From: Microvirga lenta
Lineage (GTDB): Bacteria; Pseudomonadota; Alphaproteobacteria; Rhizobiales; Beijerinckiaceae
Assembly: GCF_020532555.1 (NCBI RefSeq)
Contig: NZ_JAJBBR010000010.1
Span: 1-64,000, forward strand
Length of the DNA stretch: 64,000 bases
Direction of reading: 5' to 3'
Made by a program: the position numbers and the translations under genes. The stretch's first letter is position 1. Each line of letters begins with the position of its first letter. Shown piece by piece: positions 34,142 to 46,755 of the stretch. The notes beneath the pieces are model-generated. The model worked only from the letters and a program-made list of their open reading frames with translations, ran no database searches and was not told the origin of the DNA.

Positions 34142-35200
34142 TCAGGTGCTGCGACGCTCGATCAGAACGTGGCTCGTATCGATGACGCGCCGCGCGTCCT
34201 CGGCATGAGGCTCTTGGATGCGCGCGAGGATCAGGCGAGCGACTTCCTTTCCGATCAGATCTCCCGAGGGTCTGATCGTGGTGAGCGAGGGGACGCAGGA
34301 GGTGCTGAAATCCAGGTCGCCGAAGCCGATCAGGGCGACGCGCTCGGGAATCGCAATGCCCCGGCGCTGACATTCGAACAGAACGCCCAAGGCGATCAGG
34401 TCGTTGGAGCAGGCGATGCCGTCGAGATCCGGGGCCTGTTGAAGAGCCCGGTTGAGGAGAAGGGCGCCGGCCTCGACCGTGGCGGCGCCAGGGTGATTGA
34501 TAATTTCGCAGATCGGGGCTCCCCCGCCCTTGCCGGCCTCCGCGAAGCCGCTGGCGCGTTGCGCCGCACGGCGATCCTCGTCCATCCGCGCTCCCAGGAA
34601 GACAAGGTTGCGGCGGCCTTTCGAGAGCAGATGCCCTGCCGCCGAGGCGCCGACCTGTGGATGGGAGAAGCCGACGGCCATGTCGATGGGCTCTCCTCCA
34701 ATCTCCCACATCTCGACTACCGGCACACGGCTGGCTTTCAGCAGCTTGCGGGTTTCGGGGCTGTGATTGAGCCCCGTCAGCACGACGGCGGCCGGCGCCC
34801 AGGAGAGGGCGGTCCGGACCAAGGCCTCTTCCTGGCCTTCCCCGTATTCGCTGTGCCCGAGGAGAACCTGGAGTCCCTCGGCGGCGAGGGCGGATTGAAG
34901 CGTCGAGACCGTTTCTGCGAAGAAGGCGTTGCGGATCGAGGGCACGATGATGCTGACGACCCGGGAGGAGGCTGCGGCGAGCCCGCCGGCAACTAGATTG
35001 GGCACGTAGCCCAGCGTATCGATGGCCCGGGCAATGTCCTGTCCGGCTGCGGGGGACACCGCGTCGGGCTTGCGCAGATAGAGCGAGACCGTGGAGGGGG
35101 ACACCTGGGCGAGCTTGGCGACGTCCATCATGGTGACGCGCTGCATCTTGCGCCGTTTCCGAGTCGCCCGGGTCTGGATCGTTCCGCCTCCTGAATCCAC
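34142..35200 (-). CDS. LacI family repressor of the sulfoquinovose cluster
   Basis: A 352-residue regulator. The helix-turn-helix TMMDVAKLAQVSPSTVSLYLR is followed by the hinge and a periplasmic-binding-like effector domain (RVVSIIVPSIRNAFFAETVSTL ... DLDGIACSNDLIALGVLFECQRRGI ... RVALIGFGDLDFSTSCVPSLTTIRP). GTG 35200 is preceded by GGGAGA with 7 nt spacing, while an internal ATG 18 codons on would start right at the helix-turn-helix. The gene diverges from the ABC-pathway operon, and two palindromes with the LacI-type core AGCGCT lie between them. The effector is inferred to be sulfoquinovose or a derivative. Confidence 0.88.
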   Translation of the reverse strand: MDSGGGTIQTRATRKRRKMQRVTMMDVAKLAQVSPSTVSLYLRKPDAVSPAAGQDIARAIDTLGYVPNLVAGGLAAASSRVVSIIVPSIRNAFFAETVSTLQSALAAEGLQVLLGHSEYGEGQEEALVRTALSWAPAAVVLTGLNHSPETRKLLKASRVPVVEMWEIGGEPIDMAVGFSHPQVGASAAGHLLSKGRRNLVFLGARMDEDRRAAQRASGFAEAGKGGGAPICEIINHPGAATVEAGALLLNRALQQAPDLDGIACSNDLIALGVLFECQRRGIAIPERVALIGFGDLDFSTSCVPSLTTIRPSGDLIGKEVARLILARIQEPHAEDARRVIDTSHVLIERRST

Positions 35201-35215
35201 GAAAAGTCTCCCTAA

Positions 35216-35231
35216 TTCGTAGCGCTCCGAA
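35216..35231. promoter_or_regulatory. LacI-type operator O2 near the repressor gene start
   Basis: TTCGTAGCGCTCCGAA is a palindrome with a single mismatched pair around AGCGCT. It starts 16 nt upstream of the repressor start codon, next to its ribosome binding site, which fits autoregulation. Its centre is 130 bp from O1. Confidence 0.6.
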
Positions 35232-35238
35232 GGGAGAG

Positions 35239-35266
35239 CTTAATCCCTTTCCAGCGCGGATGACAA
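35239..35266 (-). promoter_or_regulatory. Weak candidate promoter of the lacI gene
   Basis: On the minus strand TTGTCA (35266-35261) and ATTAAG (35244-35239) are separated by 16 nt and lie just upstream of O2. The -10 match is poor. Confidence 0.3.
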
Positions 35267-35332
35267 GAAAATCAACCATATAGAGGGGATATTCCTGCTC
35301 CGGACGCCTGTTGAGAGATATAGCCTCCGGTC

Positions 35333-35361
35333 TTGCGGCAATTTCATCGTAGCGCTATGAT
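35333..35361 (+). promoter_or_regulatory. Promoter of the sulfoquinovose operon
   Basis: TTGCGG (35333-35338), a 17-nt spacer and TATGAT (35356-35361) form a good sigma70-type promoter. The -10 lies within operator O1, so repressor binding would block RNA polymerase. Predicted transcription start is near 35367, about 85 nt before the first gene. Confidence 0.6.
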
Positions 35362-35364
35362 GAA
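35343..35364. promoter_or_regulatory. LacI-type operator O1 over the operon promoter
   Basis: A 22-bp palindrome: arms TTCATC and GATGAA around the perfect core TAGCGCTA (35350-35357), with a single mismatched pair between arm and core. The AGCGCT core is the common recognition sequence of many LacI-family regulators. Confidence 0.7.
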
Positions 35365-35451
35365 TGAAATCGGCCGTGCGGAAGCGGTCTTTTGCTGCTG
35401 CCGCGAAAGGTCCACGCGTCGAGCCGACGCGCCAGGAACAGGTGAGGAAGC

Positions 35452-37855
<2,404 letters not shown>

Positions 37856-37875
37856 GCCGCTCCACCCCATGACCC

Positions 37876-37901
37876 GACGGACGCCTCAACCGGCGTCCGT
37901 C
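37876..37901 (+). other. Hairpin after the binding-protein gene
   Basis: GACGGACGC (37876-37884) pairs perfectly with GCGTCCGTC (37893-37901), 8-nt loop, no T-run. It is located between the binding-protein and permease genes, where such stems typically stabilise the upstream message. Confidence 0.55.
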
Positions 37902-37932
37902 CCCAACGTTGCAACCGGGCAGGAACATGACG

Positions 37933-38871
37933 ATGGCAACGGCCAGCGAAACAGGCATCATCACGGCGCATCGTGAAGGCGCCACGAAATGGTGGACGCG
38001 CTTCCTCGATCCGAGCGAGCGCACCCTTGCGGCTCTCCTGCTGGCTCCGACGGCGCTGCTGCTCTCGCTCATCATCGTCTATCCTGTCTGCCGCCTGGTC
38101 TGGACGAGCTTCCAGAATCTGTCGCTCACCTCCGGGCTCCCGGCGGAGTTCGCAGGGCTCGAGAATTACCGTCTGATGATCGACGATCCGGTGTTCTGGG
38201 AGACCACCTGGAACACGGTTCTCATCACGCTGATCACCGTTCCCGGCGCATTGCTGGTCGGCCTCGGGCTCGCCCTCATGGCCAACATGCCCTTCAGGCT
38301 GAAGTGGCCGGTTCGCCTGTCCCTTCTCATTCCCTGGGCGCTGCCGCTCTCCTTCGCCGGCCTGATCTTCGCCTGGTTCTTCCACTCCGAGTACGGGGTG
38401 GTGAACGACGTGCTCCGGCGAGTCGGCATCGAAGGCATCATCTGGTTCAATTCCGCCAATTGGGCCTTCGCGGCCATCTGTCTGACCATCATTTGGAAGA
38501 CCTCGTCCTTCATGGCGCTGATCATCCTGGCCGGACTGCAGACCATTCCGCGCTCCCTCTACGAGGCTGCGGAGGTCGATGGGGCAGGGCGCTTCCGCCA
38601 GTTCTTCGAGATCACGCTGCCGCTCCTGAAGCCGGCCATCGTGGTGGCCCTGATCTTCCGTACGATCACGGCGCTCCAGACCTTCGATATTCCCTTCACC
38701 ATGACCCGCGGCGGGCCCGGCACGTCCACGGCGACGCTGGCCATGTACATTCACCAGAACACCGTCGATTTCCTCGATCTGGGCTACGGCTCCGCGCTGG
38801 CGGTCGTGATGTTCCTGCTCTCCATGTGCGTGACCTTCGTCTATCTGCGCATGATCCGCGCCAAGGGGTGA
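37933..38871 (+). CDS. ABC transporter permease, MalF/UgpA type
   Basis: A 312-residue permease with six helices, beginning [29 protein letters not shown]. It contains the EAA coupling motif [27 protein letters not shown]. The CUT1 feature [25 protein letters not shown] near the end is typical of MalF/UgpA. ATG 37933 has AGGA 8 nt upstream; ATG 37927 and TTG 37909 are in frame but less well placed. It forms the heteromeric channel with the next gene. Confidence 0.9.
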   Translation: MATASETGIITAHREGATKWWTRFLDPSERTLAALLLAPTALLLSLIIVYPVCRLVWTSFQNLSLTSGLPAEFAGLENYRLMIDDPVFWETTWNTVLITLITVPGALLVGLGLALMANMPFRLKWPVRLSLLIPWALPLSFAGLIFAWFFHSEYGVVNDVLRRVGIEGIIWFNSANWAFAAICLTIIWKTSSFMALIILAGLQTIPRSLYEAAEVDGAGRFRQFFEITLPLLKPAIVVALIFRTITALQTFDIPFTMTRGGPGTSTATLAMYIHQNTVDFLDLGYGSALAVVMFLLSMCVTFVYLRMIRAKG

Positions 38872-38876
38872 CAGCC

Positions 38877-39728
38877 ATGAACGCCGAAGCACCTGCAACC
38901 CAGTCGCTCCTCTCCGGCAAGCCGCTGCGGCTTCTCATCGCGTTCATCCTCGTGATGAACGGCATGTTTCCGGCCCTGTGGATCCTCTTCACTTCGCTCA
39001 AGACCGAAGCGGAGCTGACGGTGAAGCCGATCACCTGGCTGCCTCATGCGCCGACGATCGCGAACTACCTGCGCGCCTTCACGGACCAGCCGCTGCTGCT
39101 CTTTCTGTTCAACAGCTTCATGGTGGCGATCCTTTCGACCGCACTGACCCTGTTCGTATCGGTTCTGGCGGCCTATGCCCTGGCGCGCCTGCAACTGCGG
39201 GCGCGGGATCTGATCCTGTCGGCGATCATCGCCGTCTCGACCTTCCCCTTGGTGACCCTGCTCGTGCCTCTGTTCGAGATCATGCGGGCGCTCGGCCTCC
39301 TCAATACCTGGGTGGCGCTGATCCTGCCCTACACGGTTCTGAGCCTGCCGGTCTGCACCCTGATCCTGGTTTCGTTCTTCGAGGGCATTCCGCGCGACCT
39401 CGAAAACTCCGCCATGATCGACGGCTGCACCCGCATCGGCGCTCTGTTCAAGGTCGTCGTGCCACTCTCGGCGCCGGGCGTGTTCACCGCGGGCATCCTG
39501 GCCTTCGTCAATGCCTGGGACGAGTTCCTGCTCGCTCTCTCATTCAATTCCAATCCCATGCTGCGCACCCTGCCGGTCGGCATCACGCTCTATCAGGGCG
39601 AGTTCGCCTTCCCCTGGCCGGTGATCTCGGCGGCGCTCGTCGTCGGCATCGTGCCGGTCGCGGTTCTGATCGTGATCTTCCAGGAGCGCGTCGTGTCGGG
39701 CCTGACCTCCGGCGGCATCAAAGGTTGA
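38877..39728 (+). CDS. ABC transporter permease, MalG/UgpE type
   Basis: A 283-residue permease with six helices (LRLLIAFILVMNGMFPALWILFTSL at the start) and the EAA motif DLENSAMIDGCTRIGALFKVVVPLSAPG, where the usual E-A-A reads E-N-S-A. AAGGGG precedes ATG 38877. It starts 5 nt after the first permease, and the next enzyme gene begins 10 nt after it. It completes the sugar importer. Confidence 0.9.
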   Translation: MNAEAPATQSLLSGKPLRLLIAFILVMNGMFPALWILFTSLKTEAELTVKPITWLPHAPTIANYLRAFTDQPLLLFLFNSFMVAILSTALTLFVSVLAAYALARLQLRARDLILSAIIAVSTFPLVTLLVPLFEIMRALGLLNTWVALILPYTVLSLPVCTLILVSFFEGIPRDLENSAMIDGCTRIGALFKVVVPLSAPGVFTAGILAFVNAWDEFLLALSFNSNPMLRTLPVGITLYQGEFAFPWPVISAALVVGIVPVAVLIVIFQERVVSGLTSGGIKG

Positions 39729-39738
39729 GGACTTTCCC

Positions 39739-41472
39739 ATGACACGCCGACCCCTCGCAGACCTGCGGAGCCAGCGCTGGTTCGCCTCCGACGACATGCG
39801 CGGCTTCGCGCATCGCCAGCGCACACAGCAGATGGGCATGCGCCGCGAGGAATTCCTCGGAAAGCCCGTTGTCGCCATCCTCAATACCTGGAGCGACATG
39901 AGCCCGTGCCACTCGCACCTGCGCGACCGGGCCGAAGCCGTGAAGCGCGGCGTGTGGCAGGCCGGCGGTTACCCCGTTGAGCTGCCCGCCCTCTCCGTCG
40001 GCGAAGTGATGGTGAAGCCCACCACCATGCTCTACCGCAACTTCCTGGCCATGGAGGTGGAGGAACTGCTGCGCTCCCACCCGGTCGACGGGGCGGTGCT
40101 GCTCGGCGGCTGCGACAAGTCCACGCCCGGCCTGCTCATGGGCGCGATCAGCATGGATCTTCCGGTGATCTTCTGTCCGGCGGGTCCCATGTCGAACGGG
40201 CAGTGGCGCGGCGTGAAGACCGGGGCCGGAACCCATACGAAGAAATATTGGGACGAGCTGCGCGCCGGTAACATCACGCAGGACGATTGGGTCGACCTGG
40301 AAAGCCGCATGACCCGCTCCATCGGCACCTGCAACACCATGGGAACGGCCTCCACCATGACTTCCATCGTGGATGCCATGGGCCTGACGCTTCCGGGCGC
40401 TTCCTCGATCCCGGCCGCGGACAGCGGGCATACCCGCATGGCATCGTCCTGCGGCGAGCGGATCATGGAGATGATCTGGGAGGACCTGAAGCCCTCCCGC
40501 ATCCTCGATGCACGCAGCTTCCGCAACGGACTCGTGGCCTACATGGCGCTCGGAGGCTCGACCAATGCCGCCGTTCACCTGATCGCCATGGCCCGCCGCG
40601 CCGGAGTGGAGCTGACCCTCGACGACATGTCCGACATGGCCGGCAAGGTGCCGGTCTGCGCCAATCTCTTCCCGTCGGGCGAGTACCTGATGGAGGATTT
40701 CTATTTCGCAGGCGGCCTGCTGGCGATGCTCAAGAAGCTCGAGGCCCATCTCGATCCGGAGGCAAAGACGGTCAACGGCCGGACCTTGGGCGAGAACATC
40801 GCCGATGCCGAGTGCTGGAACGACGACGTGATCCGCGGCCCCAACAACCCGGTGGTGCCGCTCTCGCAGGGCAAGACCCTGGCCGTGCTCCGGGGCAACC
40901 TCGCTCCCAACGGCGCGGTCATGAAGTCCTCGGCTGCCAACCCCAAATTCCTCAAGCATGTGGGCCCGGCCATCGTCTTCGACAGCCCGGCCGAGATGAA
41001 CAAGGCCATCGACGATCCCGATCTCGACATCACCGAGGACAGCGTTATCGTCCTGCGCAATGCGGGCCCCGTGGGAGCGCCGGGGATGCCCGAATGGGGC
41101 AATCTGCCCATTCCGAAGAAGCTCCTGAAGCAGGGCGTGCGCGACATGGTCCGCATCTGCGACGGGCGCATGAGCGGCACCCATTACGGCACCTGCATTC
41201 TGCACGTGGCACCCGAAGCCGCCGTGGGAGGCCCCCTCGGTCTCCTCAAGACGGGCGACCTGATCGAGCTGGACGTGGCGGCCGGGCGGCTCGACATGCG
41301 CGTCGCTCCAGCCGAACTGGAGCGCCGCAAGGCCGAGTGGAAGCCGACCGCGCCGGTTTACGGGCGCTCCTTCGCCGCCCTCTACCAGCGCCATGTCTCG
41401 CAGGCCGACGAGGGCTGCGACTTCGATTTCCTGAGCGCGCCCGGCCCGGTGGCCGAGCCCGTGATCTTCTGA
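39739..41472 (+). CDS. IlvD/Edd family dehydratase, probable 6-deoxy-6-sulfogluconate dehydratase
   Basis: A 577-residue dehydratase of the sugar-acid subgroup. The Fe-S ligands are C57 (SPCHSH), C125 (GGCDKSTPG) and C198 (GTCNTMGTA), the positions known for the [2Fe-2S] pentonate dehydratases. By itself the protein would be called an L-arabinonate dehydratase. In this operon, with a sulfoquinovosidase, lactonase and aldolase, the expected substrate is 6-deoxy-6-sulfogluconate, giving 2-keto-3,6-dideoxy-6-sulfogluconate. Start and spacing (10 nt after the permease) are unambiguous. Substrate is inferred, not shown. Confidence 0.85.
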   Translation: MTRRPLADLRSQRWFASDDMRGFAHRQRTQQMGMRREEFLGKPVVAILNTWSDMSPCHSHLRDRAEAVKRGVWQAGGYPVELPALSVGEVMVKPTTMLYRNFLAMEVEELLRSHPVDGAVLLGGCDKSTPGLLMGAISMDLPVIFCPAGPMSNGQWRGVKTGAGTHTKKYWDELRAGNITQDDWVDLESRMTRSIGTCNTMGTASTMTSIVDAMGLTLPGASSIPAADSGHTRMASSCGERIMEMIWEDLKPSRILDARSFRNGLVAYMALGGSTNAAVHLIAMARRAGVELTLDDMSDMAGKVPVCANLFPSGEYLMEDFYFAGGLLAMLKKLEAHLDPEAKTVNGRTLGENIADAECWNDDVIRGPNNPVVPLSQGKTLAVLRGNLAPNGAVMKSSAANPKFLKHVGPAIVFDSPAEMNKAIDDPDLDITEDSVIVLRNAGPVGAPGMPEWGNLPIPKKLLKQGVRDMVRICDGRMSGTHYGTCILHVAPEAAVGGPLGLLKTGDLIELDVAAGRLDMRVAPAELERRKAEWKPTAPVYGRSFAALYQRHVSQADEGCDFDFLSAPGPVAEPVIF

Positions 41473-41479
41473 GGACGCC

Positions 41480-42286
41480 ATGATCGACATCGAAAACCGC
41501 TTCAAGCGCTGGCTTCAGGGAGCGGGCCCGAAACCGCCGCTGGGAACCTGGCTGATGGCGGCGGCTCCCGCCACCGCCGAGGCCATGGGCTATACGGGCT
41601 TCGACTTCCTCGTGGTCGATATGGAGCACGTGCCGATCGAGGTGGCGGATCTGGCCCACATCCTGCGCGCCATCGGCTGCACGCCGGCCGAGGCGGTCGT
41701 CCGCATGGCCTGGAACGACCAGATCCTCATCAAGCGCGTTCTCGATGCAGGCGCCCAGACCATCATGGTGCCTTTCGTTCAGAACGCCGAGGAAGCCCGT
41801 CAGGCGGTCGCCTTCGCCAAATATCCGCCGCACGGCGTGCGCGGGGTCGCTGCGGTCCATCGCAGCTCCCGGTTCGGCCGCGCGTCCGACTATCTCAAGC
41901 GGGCGAACGACGAGGTGGCCGTGATCGTCCAGCTCGAGACGCCGGAGGCCATCGAGCGGCTGCCGGAGATTGCAGCCGTGCCGGGCGTCGACGCGCTCTT
42001 CGTCGGGCCGGGCGATCTCTCTGCGGCCATGGGCTATATCGGCAACATCACGCATCCCGAGGTTCAGGCTCTCATTGCGAAGGCCGCGAAGGATTCCCAT
42101 GCCGCCGGAAAGCCCGTCGGCATCGTCGGTCCCAATCCCGAGATGGTGCGCCGCTTCATCGACTACGGCTACGATTTCGCCGCCATCGCCTCCGACATCG
42201 CCATGATGACCGGCCGCGCCACAGACTGGCTCGGCGCGCTTCGCGACCAGCCGGTGCAAGTGGCGCCCGCAGCTGCCGCCTATTGA
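41480..42286 (+). CDS. HpcH/HpaI family aldolase, probable 2-keto-3,6-dideoxy-6-sulfogluconate aldolase
   Basis: A 268-residue class II aldolase. Catalytic/metal features are VVDMEHVPIE (H50), VQLETPEA with E153, and FVGPGDLS with D179, the Glu and Asp that bind the divalent metal in HpaI/GarL. It cleaves 2-keto-3-deoxy acids into pyruvate plus an aldehyde. In a sulfo-Entner-Doudoroff pathway the aldehyde is 3-sulfolactaldehyde. The ATG follows the dehydratase stop after 7 nt. GarL-type (glucarate) activity is the main alternative and is made unlikely by the cluster. Confidence 0.85.
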   Translation: MIDIENRFKRWLQGAGPKPPLGTWLMAAAPATAEAMGYTGFDFLVVDMEHVPIEVADLAHILRAIGCTPAEAVVRMAWNDQILIKRVLDAGAQTIMVPFVQNAEEARQAVAFAKYPPHGVRGVAAVHRSSRFGRASDYLKRANDEVAVIVQLETPEAIERLPEIAAVPGVDALFVGPGDLSAAMGYIGNITHPEVQALIAKAAKDSHAAGKPVGIVGPNPEMVRRFIDYGYDFAAIASDIAMMTGRATDWLGALRDQPVQVAPAAAAY

Positions 42287-42296
42287 GGTTCGCTCC

Positions 42297-43957
<1,661 letters not shown>

Positions 43958-43965
43958 GCCCTTCC

Positions 43966-45981
43966 ATGCAGATCCAGACACAACCCAACGGCTTCGACCT
44001 CCTCCTCGACGGCAGGCTTATCCTGCGCCACCGGAGCGATGTTCCATGCCTTTTCGTCGGCCATGGCGAAGCGCGCATGGACATGTACCGGGGCAATTTC
44101 GACATCGAGGACTATGTCGTCGAGCGCACGCCTCTCGCTCACGCCGAGATCACCGGGACGGACGACGGCTGCGACATCGCCTTCGCGTCCGCGCCGGGGC
44201 AGCCTGTGCGGCTCACGCTGAGCATTTCGGGCGACGAGCGCAACGGCGTCGTCTTCTTCAATGCTCAGGATCTGTCGATCAACCGTGTCTGGCTGCGGGT
44301 TCAGGCCGAGGCGGATGAGCATGTCTGGGGCGGCGGCGAGCAGATGTCCTATTTCGACATGCGCGGTCGCCGCTTTCCTCTATGGACTTCCGAACCCGGC
44401 GTCGGGCGCGACAAGTCGACGGAGATCACCTTCAAGGCGGACGTGACGGGCAAGTCGGGCGGCGACTACTGGAATACCAATTACCCGCAGCCGACCTATG
44501 TCTCGTCCCGTCGCTATGCGCTCCATGTGGAGACGACCGCCTATTCCGCCTTCGACTTCCGTCGCGAAGGGTTCCACGAGATCGAGGTTTGGGCTGTGCC
44601 GGAGCGGATCGAGCTTGCGTCTCGACCGACCTTTCTCGCCCTGGTCGAGACGCTGTCCGAGCGCTTCGGCCGTCAGCCGCCTCTGCCCGAATGGGTCTAT
44701 GGGGGCGCCATCATCGGCCTGAAGGACGGGGCGCGCTCCTACGAGCGGCTCGACGCCATCGTCGCGGCCGGAACGAAAGTGTCCGGCCTCTGGTGCGAGG
44801 ACTGGGTGGGCCTGCGCAACACTTCCTTCGGCGCGCGCCTGTTCTGGGATTGGAAAGCGAACGAGGACCGCTATCCGGGCCTGCGCCAGCGCATCGCCGA
44901 GATGGCGGAGCGCGGTATCCGCTTCCTCGGCTATGTCAATCCGTACCTTGCCGTGGACGGATCGCTGTTTCCCGAGGCCGATGCGGCGGGCTATTTCGCG
45001 AAGGACGAGGCGGGCAAGACTGCCCTCGTGGACTTCGGCGAGTTCGATTGCGGCGTGGTGGACTTCACCAATCCCGACGCGGTGGAATGGTTCGCCGAAC
45101 GGGTGATCGGGCAGAACATGCTCGATTTCGGCCTTTCGGGCTGGATGGCCGATTTCGGCGAGTACCTGCCCATCGACGTGCATCTCGCCAACGGCGTCGA
45201 TGCGAAGCTCATGCACAATGCCTGGCCGACCCTCTGGGCCGAGGTGAATGCCCGGGCGGTGGAAAGCCGCGGCAAGACGGGCGAGATCCTGTTCTTCATG
45301 CGCGCGGGGTTCACGGGCGTGCAGAAATACTGTCCGCTGCTCTGGGCCGGGGACCAGTCGGTGGACTTCACCCGTCACGACGGTCTCGTGACGGTGATAT
45401 CGGGCGCCCTCTCGTCGGGCCTCCTCGGCAACGCCTATCACCACTCGGACATCGGCGGCTATACGAGCCTGTTCGGCAATGTCCGCACTGCAGAACTCAT
45501 CATCCGCTGGGCAGAGATGGGGGCCTTCACGCCGGTCATGCGGACCCACGAGGGCAATCGGCCGCGCGACAACCTGCAGATCGACCAGGACCCGGAGGTG
45601 CTCCGCCACTTCGCTCGGATGACGCAGGTCTATGTGCATCTCGTGCCGTACCTGAAGTCGCTCGTGGCGGAGGCCTCCGCGCGCGGGTTGCCGGTGCAGC
45701 GGCCGCTCTTCCTGCATTTCGAGGACGATGCCCGCGCCTACACGATCCAGGACGCCTATCTCTACGGGCCCGATCTGCTCGTGGCTCCCGTCTGGCAGGC
45801 GGGCAGGACCGAATGGACGACCTACCTTCCGAAGGGCGCGGATTGGGTCCATGTATGGTCCGGCCGAACCTTCGCGGGCGGCGAGGAAGTCACGGTGGCC
45901 GTGCCTTACGGTCAGCCGCCCGTATTCCATCGGGCGGGCTCCGCCTTCTCGGAGCTCTTCGCAGGCCTGAAGGATCTCTGA
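43966..45981 (+). CDS. GH31 sulfoquinovosidase
   Basis: A 671-residue GH31 enzyme that releases sulfoquinovose from sulfoquinovosyl glycerol or the sulfolipid SQDG. The nucleophile is D396 (GWMADFGEYL) and the acid/base D463 (WAGDQ). Sulfonate-recognising residues described for sulfoquinovosidases are all there: K253 (GLKDGAR), E278 (CEDW), R291 and W294 (FGARLFW), and Y499 (DIGGYTS). Their mutual spacing equals that of the Agrobacterium tumefaciens enzyme (K245, E270, R283, W286, acid/base D455, Y491 as I remember them), with a constant offset of 8. No signal peptide is seen, so it acts in the cytoplasm after uptake. This is the key diagnostic gene of the cluster. Confidence 0.93.
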   Translation: MQIQTQPNGFDLLLDGRLILRHRSDVPCLFVGHGEARMDMYRGNFDIEDYVVERTPLAHAEITGTDDGCDIAFASAPGQPVRLTLSISGDERNGVVFFNAQDLSINRVWLRVQAEADEHVWGGGEQMSYFDMRGRRFPLWTSEPGVGRDKSTEITFKADVTGKSGGDYWNTNYPQPTYVSSRRYALHVETTAYSAFDFRREGFHEIEVWAVPERIELASRPTFLALVETLSERFGRQPPLPEWVYGGAIIGLKDGARSYERLDAIVAAGTKVSGLWCEDWVGLRNTSFGARLFWDWKANEDRYPGLRQRIAEMAERGIRFLGYVNPYLAVDGSLFPEADAAGYFAKDEAGKTALVDFGEFDCGVVDFTNPDAVEWFAERVIGQNMLDFGLSGWMADFGEYLPIDVHLANGVDAKLMHNAWPTLWAEVNARAVESRGKTGEILFFMRAGFTGVQKYCPLLWAGDQSVDFTRHDGLVTVISGALSSGLLGNAYHHSDIGGYTSLFGNVRTAELIIRWAEMGAFTPVMRTHEGNRPRDNLQIDQDPEVLRHFARMTQVYVHLVPYLKSLVAEASARGLPVQRPLFLHFEDDARAYTIQDAYLYGPDLLVAPVWQAGRTEWTTYLPKGADWVHVWSGRTFAGGEEVTVAVPYGQPPVFHRAGSAFSELFAGLKDL

Positions 45982-45984
45982 GGA

Positions 45985-46755
45985 ATGTCAGCTGCGGAGC
46001 TGGTGGGCTTTCTTCTTCTCGCCGGGGCCGCAGCCTATGCGCAGACCCTGACCGGTTTCGCCTTCGGGCTGATCACCATGGGCGGGATCGCTCTGACCGG
46101 GCTGCTTCCGCTGACGGATGCGGCGGCGATCGTCAGCGTGCTCACCCTGGTCAACGCCACGCAGATGCTCCTCAAGGGCTGGCGCGATGTCGCCTGGCGC
46201 GAGTTCTGGCTCGTCATGGCGACGAGCGTGCCGTTTCTCTTCGCGGGCTATGCCCTGCTCGAGTGGCTCGCCGAGACCCGTACCGATCTCCTGCGCCTGA
46301 TCCTTGGTCTCATCATCATCGTGTCCAGCCTCCAGCTCGCGCGAAAGCCCGAGCCTCTGGGCCGGCTGTCCGGCTCGGGCTCCTTCCTGTTCTTCGGCAG
46401 CATCGCCGGCCTGATGGGAGGGCTCTATTCCACCGCAGGGCCGCCGCTCGTCTATCACTTCTATCGTCAGCCGATGCCCCTCGTGCAGATCCGCGAGACC
46501 CTCGTCACGGTCTTCGCGCTCAATGCAGTGTTCCGTATCGGCCTCGTGGGTTTCACCGGCAACCTGCCGACCGGTTCGGCCTGGTTCGGGCTTCTCGCGG
46601 TTCCCATGGTCATGGGAGCGACCTATGCCGCACGCCGCTGGCCGCCGCCGCTCTCCCCCAAAACGACGCGCCGCATCGTCTTCGTCCTGCTGTTCCTCTC
46701 CGGAGCGTCTCTCGCGGCGCCGGCTCTGGTGCCGATATTCGGAAGCTCGGTCTAG
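45985..46755 (+). CDS. TauE/SafE family exporter, probable sulfolactate (sulfonate) exporter
   Basis: A 256-residue protein with about eight helices and the two-fold repeated pattern of TauE/SafE proteins (YAQTLTGFAFGLITMGGIALTG in the first half, SIAGLMGGLYSTAGPPLVYHFY in the second). TauE/SafE proteins export sulfite or organosulfonates and occur in several sulfosugar gene clusters. It begins 3 nt after the sulfoquinovosidase gene, so it is the last gene of the operon. It would release the C3 sulfonate end product. Its stop overlaps the convergent Sel1-like gene in a shared CTAG. Confidence 0.87.
   Translation: MSAAELVGFLLLAGAAAYAQTLTGFAFGLITMGGIALTGLLPLTDAAAIVSVLTLVNATQMLLKGWRDVAWREFWLVMATSVPFLFAGYALLEWLAETRTDLLRLILGLIIIVSSLQLARKPEPLGRLSGSGSFLFFGSIAGLMGGLYSTAGPPLVYHFYRQPMPLVQIRETLVTVFALNAVFRIGLVGFTGNLPTGSAWFGLLAVPMVMGATYAARRWPPPLSPKTTRRIVFVLLFLSGASLAAPALVPIFGSSV

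Noticed and set aside
39718-41505. Long minus-strand open frame (about 595 codons) opposite the dehydratase gene
   Set aside because: It is an antisense shadow typical of GC-rich genes: it lies opposite a clear family member, has no domain resemblance and no ribosome binding site.
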